Assembly: GCA_900660155.1 (NCBI GenBank) | Contig: CABFPE010000128.1 | Coordinates: forward strand, 74,234-138,233 | Direction: 5' to 3' | Source: Hofstenia miamia | Taxonomy: Eukaryota; Xenacoelomorpha; Acoela; Hofsteniidae | Length of the DNA stretch: 64,000 nucleotides | Part shown: positions 37,363 to 48,409 of the stretch, one piece after another | How positions within the stretch are numbered: the first letter of the stretch is position 1 | Layout of the letters: each line of letters starts with the position of its first letter | The notes under the pieces: generated by a model | Seen by the model: the letters and a program-made list of their open reading frames with translations, nothing else | Databases searched by the model: none | What the model was told of the DNA's origin: nothing | Position numbers and translations under genes: made by a program

Positions 37363-38640
37363 TCTTATAAAAACAGTGCCAACAAACTACAATAGCTCTG
37401 ACTAATGCATTACAATGCCATGAAATTAGCATTAGTTCACGCTAAGGTGACGGTTAGACTATGTGATTCTTTATGCGTGATCTGTCACATTTTGGTAGGA
37501 TCGCACGCCTAACCACCCGAGATAATTATGACGTGACGTGCTCAGTAACTGCTTTTGTTTCCAATCACATAGTCTATCCTTATCCAAGGATTGCCGTAGC
37601 CTTAGTGATATTGAGCGAACATGTATATTTAATTGTTATTTAGGTGTTATGAATGAATGCTTGTTAATATTGCCATTCTTTTGACATAAACAAATTTTAA
37701 TTGTTCTTGAATTAGTCATTATATATATATTAGTTCCATATTGAATGGATAAGATATCGACTGCAATAAGTTGTGTACATTAAAATGATAAAGAATCCCA
37801 AACAACCGGCCTCATAAACCCCAAAGCACAGGCATGCTTTCCAATTTTATCAGAAAAAATTTAACCAAAGAAATTGCTGCTAAATATAGTGACAAATTTT
37901 AATGCCTTCAGGAAATTTTTTAATGTGCGCTTTTGTAAATTTTTCCCGACTCAATCAATTCAAAATTGAACCTGAAGCAACTAAACTTGACTGATTCGCA
38001 GTTTTTGCATCAATCAATTCTGCAATTATCATTTATTATTGATTATTTAATACAGATATTTGCATTACATCGCATTCTAATTTCAATTTTTTTTGCTTAT
38101 AATAGTAATTTTTAAATATGGTAATTTCATACATCGAATGTTTCATAAGCATCAACACAAAAACTATCTAGACTTATAGTCATTTCAAGTTTGGTCAAGA
38201 GGTCGTTCCTCAAATATCCTAAGATCCAGGTTCTATAATTTCCTCCTCTAAGAAAATCGAATCTAGCAACAAAATTAATAGCAATTTAACATTATTCGTA
38301 GCTATAGAAATAAATAAGATAATAGAGAATTAAAGAGAATTGACTGAATAAATAGAGATGAGTTTATGCTATTTGAAAAATGTTGAAATAGTCATAAAAC
38401 AGAAGGCAGCATTTTGAGGTACAACAAGAAAGTATTACTTGCTTTTTGAATTTTTTCTTTTTCTTTATTGCGTTTTTATGGTGTGTGTTTGTGTTTTTGC
38501 ATATTATTACTTGCTTTTTGTGCATACATCCGTGTAAATACAACTATTCTTTTTTGTAAATTCAGATTTTATTTCCGTATTTTAAAGAATGGATGGTTTT
38601 GTTTTTAACTGTTTTTATTTACTATCCCACATACATATAC
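37363..38640. other. Intergenic AT-rich stretch upstream of G-alpha gene A
   Basis: Contains an interrupted inverted repeat around a CACATAGTCTA motif (about 37450-37580: TAGACTATGTGATT at left, AATCACATAGTCTA at right) that could be a small transposon of about 120 bp. No gene is recognised. Confidence 0.35.
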
Positions 38641-39960
38641 ATTTTAAGACATTCTACAAATTAATGATTGTTAAAGTACTTGCAGTTGTATAATAGTTTA
38701 TGAATTTTAAAATAAATACTTTATAACTACTGAAAACAAATATATTTCAATACATTGAATAAAAATCACTGTTTAACAAAGGTTTGCGTTGTTTCACAGA
38801 AAGTACATGTGGTTAAAATGATATATTTATTAGTTCTTACATAATAAAAAATTGTTTGCTTTTCCAAATAGCATTAAACTAAAATAACAATATCTTACAA
38901 CAAATAAATACATCGGCTTGACACAAAGTGCATTAACGTTTATTCACTTTCAAAATAAAAAATTGTATACATTTCCAAACGCTAATGAGATGCAGAATTC
39001 TGAGAAAATTGAATAATAACATACGCATTGTATAAACCTTAAAGAAAAAGAATATAAAAATCGTTGCAAACATTGATTTACAAACTGGAAGAGTGAAACT
39101 CCAATTTTCTAAACCAAAAACAAAACGCTTTTAATGCTGTACACAGCTTTACAATTATCAAAGTGTTAACATTCGCATTTTTCAATGAGAAATTTTTGAT
39201 AATCGCAAATGAATACATAATGCCATCTCAAAAACGAATCAATTAGATGTCCTGAAATTCGCAAAACATTTTTAGCTACTAAAAGACTAACACATTTTTA
39301 TAAAAAATGCATTTACGTAAAAATGATTAAATTTATTGTTTCACAAAACACATACTCGTAGACACTTTTCAAAATAGCATTAAATCCTCATGAAATTGGA
39401 AAATCATTATGGTTATTAAAATAAATCTGCACGATATATAACTTGAAGTGAAAAGAAGCAAAGTTTTAAATTTAAATTGAATATCAAAGCTATATAAATA
39501 AAATGTAAGCATATGTATAGTATTTAAAACAATTAATCTAATTAATATATACTTGTAATTGCTTATATTATAAAAACACACAGCAATCTTTAAATGATTT
39601 AAACTACATTTTGAACATTAAGTTTTAAAACAACTTAGGAACATTTTCTAAATATAGAAATAAATAGCGTAAATTACAATTATCAGAAGCAGATAAAATG
39701 AAATAAATACTTCTTCAAGGCGGTTTACTCGATGTATTCAAATATAAAATATATATCTAGCAATATGCAATTAGGAAAACCGGATTTTACCTCAATTTTC
39801 CCATTAAATGTTTTAAAATCATATAGAGATTGAGAATTTTTTTAAAAAAAATTGACCTTGTTAGAGTTTCTAAAGCATCGCATTAGAGAGAATGCCAATA
39901 TATTTTGGATTTCCAAGTATTTTTCCTACTCTTTTAGAGTCTAAAATGTGTATTTTTATT
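38640..39960. repeat. Dispersed repeat shared with the palindrome spacer
   Basis: About 1.3 kb that reappears in diverged form and the same orientation at 51045-51860, in the centre of the palindrome. Shared landmarks are ATTTTAAGACATTCTACAAA at the left and CTTCTTCAAGGCGGTTT with ATCATATAGAGATTGAGAAT at the right. The part from 39426 onward also belongs to the left outer arm. No coding frame is recognised. Confidence 0.7.
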
Positions 39961-40797
39961 AGTAGATTTAGCTTGAGATTTTGATGTATTTCTACGTTTT
40001 TTAATACATCTGACACTTTTCCTGGGCTGATGGTCAACTTCTGACAGCAAGAACTGTACGAAACATCCTAAAGAAGTACTCAATTGGGACTTTCGTTGCA
40101 CCCAAAAAGCCATTCTTAACCTCAAAGCAAGATTACGTTGGGTATGGTGGGCCAATTTAATGAGAGACAATTCATCTGAACATCGGCCTAATGTTATACT
40201 TTCACATTCTTGCCTCAACTTACTCGGAGGACCATGAATTATGGTGGAAAGTCTGTAATGGTATGAGTTGCAACATTACTGCTACTGTTCTAAGCTCTTA
40301 ATATGCTCGGATTCTAGAAAAGGAACTCTTGCCACTCCTTACAAGTGATCAATATATCAGCAGGATAGTGCTCCATGTCATACCTCTAAAGAAATGACGA
40401 ATTCCTCCACAATAATGGGGTTGCTATCCTTGCTGATTGGCCTGGCCAATCTCTAGACCTTAACATTATCGAAAATATGTAAAAAGAAGTCAAATATCGA
40501 ATTGGACAGCATACTCTTCACACTGAAAACGAACTGTGGACCGCAATAAAGAAAAAATTTCATTCAATTCCCAACAGCTTTATTGAAAGACTTTTTGCTT
40601 GAATCCCTGATCGCTTTGAAGCTGTTATTCGCTCAAAGGGACACTTTACAAAATATTAGAAGATAGAAGAGACAATTTGGTTATTAAGTACTTGTATTGC
40701 ATCAATTATTAAATTATATATCTTATTTTGAATTTAGTTTTTTTTGGATTTGCTCATTTGTTAAAATTTTTTCAGGTGGCCGAATACAATTTTCCAA
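39950..40797 (+). mobile_element. Tc1/mariner transposon remnant (left arm)
   Basis: Frames on the + strand match a Tc1-type transposase: LTARTVRNILKKYSIGTFVA then PKKPFLTSK, then NYGGKSVMV, then YQQDSAPCHTSKE, then DWPGQSLDLNIIENM with KEVKYRIGQHTLHTENELW. This gives the conserved GGxSVMVWG, QDxxPxHT and DWPxQSPDLNPIE blocks of the DDE family in order. Stops and shifts separate them, so it is dead. A terminal-repeat-like CAGGTGGCCGAATAC lies at 40773. The opposite arm has the mirror copy. Confidence 0.8.
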
Positions 40798-40799
40798 TA

Positions 40800-41600
40800 G
40801 AACTTTTCTAATGTTGATTAAAAATTAATACCCAATTGTTATTCTACATATTTTATGGTATTAGTCACACAAATCTTCCTTTCTTAATCAAAGTAAAACT
40901 TCGTTATAATATTAGGCACACTCTATCCAATGAGTTTTCATTATTTATTCATACAAATGAAGTCAGTTCTGTTTAAAAATAAATGGAAGAATTTGTAAAG
41001 GCGCTCTTGGTAAGAATTTTATTAGATGTTTACGGAAACTATATGTATATGTGGATAAAAAAACACTCTTTGAATATATACAAACATTATAGGTTAGGTA
41101 AAAAATAAAACAATTTCTGGGTAATAAACTTTAGCGAAATTTAATACTATTTAATATTATTCAGCAAACATATTAATACATAATAAGTATTTTCAATGGT
41201 GGAAAACTACAAACGTACAATAAAATTATTTATAGTTTTTCTATGTAATGTGTGAATATTTGTATGTTTTAGCCACACCTCCTCATTATTCTTGAATTAT
41301 GACTCATCAATTAGCACCTGTTAATCAATATTTAACCAATGTATGTGAACGCTTTTTATTGAATTGCAAAAGCCATTTCAGGAAAATATTTTGTGTGTGA
41401 AAGATTACACCACAAAGGCACAATAAGGCAAAAAGAAAACATGCAAAAAGCAAGTAATAATGTTCAAAAACACAAACATACATCACAAAATACAATAAAG
41501 CAAATGAAAATAATGTCCGATTATCCTACATGCATATTGTGAGATAAACATTTTATGCTCAAATTTAACAAGAAATCGCTTTGAAGAGTATTTATTTCAT
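40800..41600. other. AT-rich gene-free part of the left arm
   Basis: No gene or element is recognised. The mirror copy is at about 61826-62626. Confidence 0.4.
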
Positions 41601-42010
41601 TTGTACCAGTTGCGGTGATTAACAAATCGTATCATTTACATGTACATATGTAAATGTATAAATTGCGAAAAACGAAGTTCACAAAACATGTTGTGATTTT
41701 TGAAAATTGTTTATGTAATATGTATAAAAAGTTGTTACATTTTAAACAATAGATTGCAACCATTCTAATTTCATGGAATTTTGAAAATTGCTTAACCTCT
41801 ATTTGTATAAAAAATTGGTTACAATTTCAACGATAGATTGCAAATTAATTTAGTTTGTCAGCAAACAGAATATATTCCAATGATGTCAGAGATAGACAAC
41901 CTTACATTGCCAGACCTTCAAAGTCCACAATTACATCATAGCACAGCCAACTTAAAACCAAATTAAGTTGGCTGTGATCATAGTCATGCCCGCCAAGGTC
42001 ATGTGTTTCA
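41600..42010 (-). repeat. R24-related repeat, diverged copy in the left outer arm
   Basis: Carries the R24 landmarks CAATAGATTGCAA and CCAATGATGTCAGAGATA (the CRE-like core changed from TGACGTCA to TGATGTCA) and ends CATGCCCGCCAA. It contains a 35-bp hairpin insertion (41942-41976) missing from the 24-25 kb copy. Confidence 0.6.
41942..41976. mobile_element. 35-bp hairpin insertion with 7-bp target duplication
   Basis: Two 14-bp inverted arms (CACAGCCAACTTAA and its complement) around a 7-base loop, flanked by ATCATAG on both sides (41935-41941 and 41977-41983). The 24-25 kb R24 copy has one ATCATAG and no hairpin. The mirror copy is at 61450-61484. Confidence 0.7.
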
Positions 42011-42125
42011 TTAGACTATTCAATTTCCTAAAATGCATTTTTAATAAAATGATATTGTATATTTTGCTCTTAGAAGCTACAAAAGTATGGAAATTTTACC
42101 GGAAAATGAATATGCCATACATGTA

Positions 42126-42905
42126 GGGGAAGAAATTGAGAAGAAAACATTTTTTTCTCAAACAATAAGCATTTATTCACAACTTCTTCATATTCAATTT
42201 TTATATCATGATGAATGCTGATCAGAGCTAAATTTGCAAGTCAATTATCTATGATATTTGAATTTAAATAAGTTATAGTACGTCAAAGGCATGAAAAAGA
42301 CTGTTCAGCATCAGAACCCCGTACAGGTAGAGTGCACCAAATTTTTAAAATTTCTTTAATACATTTAAACTCTGCCTGACCAGTGCACCTTAATAAATCA
42401 TGCAAGGTAGCAAGCTCTTGGCATTCATGGTCTTTATTGCTGGTTGGTACTAGTCACGCTTGGGATCCTTACAATGTATCATTTTCTTTTTGAATTTTGC
42501 AATTTGATATAAAGGAGGTGGCAAAAAAGCAGATCATCTTTCCAAAAGAGGAACTCTTGCAAACATTTTGTAGTTTTGTTGAATCTAATTCAATAATAAC
42601 AGCTGGAACTAAAATAAAAATTTGACTACATGTCATGTCTCGACGGAAAATCTGGAGATTAGTTCACTTAAAACGTAATCAACAAATGAAATCATAATAA
42701 TTTATTAAGTTCCTTTGGTATTTGTGCAATTATATTTGAATGGCGTGACGTGTCTTTTCCCAACCGGCTGCTTGAATGTTAGGCTTGCATCAATTTGATT
42801 AGCTAGATTCGAAAACTGCAAACATAGCATCAAAAGTATCATCAACAGAGTCGGCAATTTCTTGAATTTTATACATTTTTGAAACAATTTGTTTATATGC
42901 AGCAC
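42126..42905 (-). mobile_element. hAT transposase C-terminal remnant (left arm)
   Basis: On the - strand, frames read SFVDYVLSELISRF, then LHDLLRCTGQAEFKCIKEIL, then IWCTLPVRGSDAEQSFSCL followed by RTITYLNSNIIDN and LANLALISIHHDI. This is the hAT dimerisation region of the ZMYM1-like type (typical LPVSSCSAERSFSALKRIKTYLR, LNGLALLNIHRE). Stops interrupt it. The mirror copy is at 60521-61300. Confidence 0.75.
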
Positions 42906-44504
42906 ATCAAAATATATGTATAAATAAGTGTATTTATGCGGGGCATTTTTATACTACATATCGGCAATTTTTCAGCACTAAGTCCCTTGAAACTAAAAAT
43001 TATATTGCGAAAAGCGACATAACAGAAATATTTTGTTCTTTAGCTTATATTTTTGTACTTTTGTACATTTGTTCTTGCTGAAGCACAAAATTCAACCAGA
43101 TTAGTTTGGAAAAAATAATGTTTTTTTCATGTGTGTATATATACACAGAACGTACTGCACATTATTTCAAATATCTAGATATTTTCTCCCTATTTTTAAT
43201 AATAAAACCATGACTTCATCCTTTGTAATGCAAAGAAAAGACACGCCTTAGGTAAAAAGACAATCTAAAAAATAAAATTGCTAAATTTTTGGACAGGAGA
43301 ATGCAATCATAGTTGCAATAAATTGTATGAACAAATGTTTAGGATAGTTTGTTGATTTAACGTATTGCTGCTCTCAGGGGAGTGTGCGAAATTAGCTAAA
43401 AAACAAAATTTATATTTTTGAGTACTGTGGAATGGGTCTTTAGATGCGGAATGTCTACTTTCATATTTCCTGTGTTGCAAACATTTATTTAACTTGAAAA
43501 ATAATGACATATCTGATATTCTTTGCCTGGCAATTCCTGCTAGCAACAAAGATCCCTATTTTACATCCCATACACCTGCAGATGATGTACAATGTACATT
43601 TTACATATAAATCACTGTATATTACCTGGCTTTAGGATGAAATTCGTCACCGCTTCCACATTGGCGCTTTTGCTTTCAAAGTTATAATTTAAAGTTTTCC
43701 GAGATACTTGCATTTTTCTGATATTCACATTTATCATCATTACAAAATATTTGGAGCATTATCACATTCTTACCCAAAATACTTAAACAGGAATAAGGTT
43801 TCAAAGTCAAACTTATTTCATTGATCATGGTACTAACTCGTGTTAAAAAATTTTTATGCAGGATCATTATTTTCTATTAAAAAATAAAAAATTGCTTATA
43901 AACATGCTAAGTTAGCAGGATATTTTTAGTTCATCCTCTAGAATTAGTCTTAATAAAAAAAATTTTGAAAAATGCTGAAAGGGAAAATAGTTAAGATATC
44001 GAAAAATTCTTTCTCGAATTTTGGATTTTTAAGTAGCGACTAGTTTGGAGTTATAAGTCTTGTGTTACATGATATACATTTTCATAACAGTATTTTCCTT
44101 CTTATGTTTCCTTCTATACATGTCTAAAAATAGTGTTATTAAATCAAAATATATTTTTTGCAAAAATTTCAGCCGTCTGGGGGCACTGATACCTTGATAA
44201 ATTTGAATGAGATGTTACAAACTATTTCAAATACCTACTAAAATTATTATTTATTAAAAGAATTTGTTTTGTGAAAACTCATCCACTGAAGAATCAAGAT
44301 GCCATACATCACGCTATATCATGTATGTGGACATCCAAAGAAACATGTATTTATCATGAACAAGACGATTCTATAGGGAAGTTTTACTTACAACTATAAT
44401 ATTGCAACATTCGCATTGAATAATTTATCAATGTTTCTTTTAATAAAGAAAACTAAACATGGGCTTGTACAACTTCAAGTCTAATATAATATTTTTCATT
44501 GAAT

Positions 44505-44510
<6 letters not shown>
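42906..44510. other. Left-arm stretch with small unrecognised frames
   Basis: Two - strand frames (43307-43549, 80 aa, and 43682-43867, 61 aa) are identical in the mirror arm, but identity of recent duplicates is not evidence of selection. They may be upstream parts of the hAT fossil. No motif is recognised. Confidence 0.35.

Positions 44511-44546
<36 letters not shown>
44511..44546. repeat. (TA)n tract at left palindrome breakpoint
   Basis: 36 bp of TA units exactly at the inner edge of the left outer arm. It matches a 37-bp tract at the edge of the right arm. Confidence 0.9.
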
Positions 44547-44547
<1 letters not shown>

Positions 44548-45298
44548 TCGCTGGCCCTCTGCTGGTTACGATGCTAAGAAATGGGATTGTGATTTAAAGC
44601 TCATTGTTAGTTGAACCAATATGGGACTGGGCCCAAAAATGAAGGAGCGGGGACCAAGGACTTTAGAATATTACTAATAGTTTTTGTTAATTTTTGTAAA
44701 ATAGACCAATACGACTCTGAAACCAGAGAACGTAATGGGACGAGACTTGAACCGAATTAATAGGACTAAGTTGGTCCCATTGGTGCCACGTATAACTTCT
44801 ATTGTAACCAACATGGGCAAAAATTATACGTAATAATGTACTCTGAAATCCGGAGTTACAGCAGTGTGTTGATGTGATTGCTTAACAAATATCATTTACA
44901 CACTAACCAATTAACCAAATTTTTTGTTGTATTCGCTATGAAATGTATATAGTTCTAACTAATTTTGGTTATTTTAATGCATTTTGTTTATAGTTAAATA
45001 AATTTAGGGTGTTTCGAACATTTCCAATAGCGTTGAGAATGTCATTTTTTGAAATTGCATTTCCACAAAATTTCCATTCCATAAAATTACTTCCATTTCC
45101 ATTCCAGTTCTATTTCCACAATCTGGAAATGGAATGGAATGGAAATTTGCATTTCTATATGCAAGCCTGTGAAATCATTCTAAACAAACAAAGTTAATTG
45201 TAGTGTAAAGTAAACATTACTAGTCAATTCAGGGTAGTAATCGTTAGAATATTTCATTAAAAACTAGTTTCTAATACAGTAATTTATTTAATAACTTC
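44547..45298. other. Non-palindromic stretch with GGAAT-like hairpin
   Basis: Unlike its positional mirror. 44600-44800 has hAT-end-like purine-rich text (GGGGACCAAGG, GGTCCCATTGG). At about 45073-45112 TTCCATTCCATAAA and CCATTTCCATTCC face GGAAATGGAATGGAATGG at 45125-45142, forming a likely hairpin. No gene. Confidence 0.35.
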
Positions 45299-45828
45299 TT
45301 AATTTATAATTTGAATTCCTCTAAGATTTTCTTCTATTATACTTTTTCTGACTTCGTCAAGAACAGTTTTCATAAGATTTTTATCAATTGCCGTTGTAAA
45401 ATGCGCGACAATAGATCGTTGTTTATCACTTGACTCTTGTTGAAATATATTTTTTAAATAATTAGAGCAGTTCTTATAGTTCTTTTCTCCTGAAAATCCA
45501 CTAAAAATGGGAAATTTTGACAAATCAGCTTTGTCAATCTTCTCTTTAAGCAGATCGCATTTGTTCAGAAAAAGAATAATGTTTTTATCTTGAAGGTATA
45601 CATTTCTAACGATATCCCGAAATACATTTCGACTATCTTCGAGTCGATTTTTGGTGAAGTCTTCTTCCATCGGCATATCAAAATCGCTAATTGCAACTAC
45701 AAATAAAATGGCATCAATGTCATCAAAATAGTAAAGCCATTTTCTCCTCAGCTTTATTTGTCCACCAATATCATATACTTTTAATTTGTGCTTGTGGCCT
45801 TTTACATCAAAAATTTGTTGTGAAACGG
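45299..45828 (-). CDS. Divergent G-protein alpha subunit, last exon (switch II to C-terminus)
   Basis: One exon of 530 nt encodes the second half of the GTPase domain. After an AG acceptor at 45830-45829, the phase joins a helical-domain exon ending in one base. Motifs are KVYDIGGQ (switch II; the catalytic Gln is kept), NIILFLNKCDLL (NKxD guanine specificity) and AHFTTAIDK (usual TCAT; Cys and Thr replaced). The C-terminus ENLRGIQIIN has the usual NLR/NLK but lacks the Cys four from the end that pertussis toxin modifies in Gi. The frame is intact to the TAA. It lies in the asymmetric segment between outer and inner arms, about 2 kb from an oppositely oriented helical-exon fragment and 10 kb from the one in the same orientation. 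Which exon 1 it belongs to is unknown. Confidence 0.85.
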
Positions 45829-47850
45829 CTAAATAACATGTTTTATTAATTATGATAGCAAAGTACATCCTGTTTCACTATATTCTCAACTCACTGTCAA
45901 TATTAAAAGTAAAACAACATTTATTGACAACAAAATGTGTAGAAAATATTACAGGTGTTCAGGATTGTCATTTTTTGTCAAAAACTTCAAATTTTATATT
46001 TTAAAAAGTCTGGCATGGACACTTGCAGTATTTTTTGAATTGAATTTATTTGGTAATGAGAAAGAAGGGTTTTTGTATACTTGATTTTCCTAATAAAAAA
46101 TGATAAATTCTAAGGTCAATAAAGCAATTGACTTTCTAATATATAGATACAGTAGTAGTAGTAAAATTAATAAAATCATTAAATGTTTACAAAGCATTTT
46201 ACCATAAATTATCAGTGATGCCTCAGCACAATATCAATAACTGAATTGGAAATTCAAATTTTGTATGTTTGTATCCGGGTATTTATCATTGAGGCGATCA
46301 TTTATTTGACAAAAAAACCTACAAATTTGCGTGACCTTATTTTGATCTAAAAATAAAAATTGAAACGAATTCCAAATGTAAGTAGAATTGCTTAATGACC
46401 GCGTTACAGTTAATTATATTGTGAAAATGAAAGAATATAAATTTTAGGGTTTAAAAATGTATTGGAAAACAAAAATCCTTTAGCCAATAGTATGCGGAAC
46501 GCCTGGGAAAAACTTTGTTCAAGCATGGCTTTAGAACATCTAGTTTAACTTGAATTTAAATTCACAAGTATTTTACAAAAATAAAGAAATTTACTAATTA
46601 AATATTTGATTTTGACATTTCTTTTTTAACCTAAAAAAAAAACTTTTAGAATTTTTTTGACGTTAAACCCCTCCCCCAAATTTTTACATAATTCACATTT
46701 ATTCATGTCTAAGCAATTCTTTGCAATATGTTATGATACCGAAAAAAAATTTGAATTTAGTGACTTTTTACGCCCATGTTTCATCCATCGCCCTGCAAAA
46801 TTCGGGTATGAATGCAATCAAACTTTGGATAAGTATTGACGTTTGAAATGTGCTGAAATCCATTTCATTGCCATTACATTTACAGCAAAATTAACATGGT
46901 AATGAGTTTTTTGACTAAGTTTGAACATCAATATTTCGGATTTCTCTGAGTATGTGCAAAAATTTATGAGTTCAAACCAAGCAGATTTCAATAATTTTAA
47001 ATACCATGTATATTTGTAGAGATAATCTTAAGAATACTCCTCACAGTAGTGGTGCAGCCTCCGTCCTTCTCTCCTACCGTCACCATAGTGTAAAGAAAAG
47101 ATATTGATGACAAATTACCTGGGACAATTCCTTTTTTCATAAATAATGATCCAATAAAAACGATTCCATTGTTGCTTAATGTTGCTTGTATTTTAATGCA
47201 CATCTCTTCAATAGAGAGAAAAAAATTTTAGGCCCCTTCCCCACACTACCTGGGGTTCACAGTATATAAGGGTCAAACTTCATCTCTCATAAAAAGTTCA
47301 CATGAAATTTTAAATAAATCTGAATAGCATGGGTGTAAGAGATTGGGCTGCAAATACATACATATATTTATATGTCGTAAGTGTATCTTTCTAATGCAAG
47401 GCCTAACTCAGGACAGACGCCTCCTTATAAGACATTAGAATTCGAATATTTAATTAGCTCTATCTATATTTACATTTGTACCGCCAGCTGTAAAATATAG
47501 ATTATAGTCGTCTGGTATTAACATTTAATAGTGACTTGTAACACTCCTAATAACATGATTATTTAATTCGGTGGGGTTCCAAAAAAGGGCAGGCTATTAT
47601 ATTTTATATGTTATATTATATATTTGCTTACAGAAATACAAAGAAATAATAAGATTGAACTAAATTCGCTTGCGTCTACATGACGGGTTGTCCGCATTAG
47701 CTTTTTGACACGTTCCTAACACATTAAATGAATGATTACACTGCATAATTTTGTTTTAGCAGGAAGCACATTAATATAAAATTTGTATATCATTTGTCGA
47801 AAAAATTCTTGTAGCGTTTTACTCATTCCGAATATGTATATATATATATA
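45829..47850. other. Non-palindromic AT-rich stretch
   Basis: No gene or element is recognised. It ends in a short TA tract (47837-47849) that abuts the start of the inner palindrome arm inside a G-alpha exon fragment. Confidence 0.4.
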
Positions 47851-47946
47851 CCGATGAATACTTCCTTAATAATGTCATGCGCATTGGTGAAAGGGGTTAT
47901 ATACCAAGTGATGAAGATATTCTTAGATGCAGACGACGAACCATAG
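47851..47946 (+). pseudogene. G-alpha helical/switch I exon fragment (inner left arm)
   Basis: The + strand reads DEYFLNNVMRIGERGYIPSD and then EDILRCRRRTIG, followed by a GT donor (47947-47948). It is the same as the - strand fragment at 55532-55652 but is cut at its 5' side by the TA tract. Only the last third of the exon is present and it points away from the last exon at 45.3 kb, so it cannot make a protein in this arrangement. Confidence 0.8.
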
Positions 47947-48409
47947 GTATATTTATAATATCTACATGATTCATTGAAGTAATTAAAACAACAGTAGTTA
48001 AGATCAGGGCAACCCCTCCCCAATGGGACACCCATGACTTTTTACCACATGGAAATAAAGTCATTCTATTGGACGCCATCTAGTGACGAAATATTTTTGA
48101 CATAGTTAAACTGAACAAATTAATTTTTTGACGAAGTTTTATTTTTGATTGATAGGATTTTGGCAAAGTGATATAATTGAAGACAATAAATTTTTTGACA
48201 AAATTAAATTGAGCAAATTAATTTTTTGACGAAGTTTTTATTTTCTAGGCAAACTGAGCTATTTGCCTCTGTTAATATAGTATGAAATATTCGTTGTAAC
48301 AATGTTTAAAATACACAACACTCTGTATTAAGGAAAACAATTCTTAGATGTAAAAGCCAACACTTGGGTATAACATTTGTATAGATGTATATTTCAACAT
48401 GTATTAATA

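Larger units (their letters stand above)
39426..44546 (+). repeat. Outer inverted-repeat arm, left
   Basis: Mirrors 58880-64000. Positions pair with a constant sum of 103426 wherever I tested (39426/64000, 39934/63492, 42705/60721, 43867/59559), so there are no net indels over about 5.1 kb, and the translated frames in the two arms are identical. The inner edge is a TA microsatellite (44511-44546). The right arm reaches the window end, so the true length is unknown. The arm contains a Tc1 fossil, a hAT fossil and part of an R24-like repeat. Confidence 0.9.

Noticed and set aside
47823-48079. Short - strand frames in the inner arms repeated at 55.4-55.6 kb
   Set aside because: They are the antisense of the G-alpha exon fragments and adjoining intron; the coding strand is the other one.
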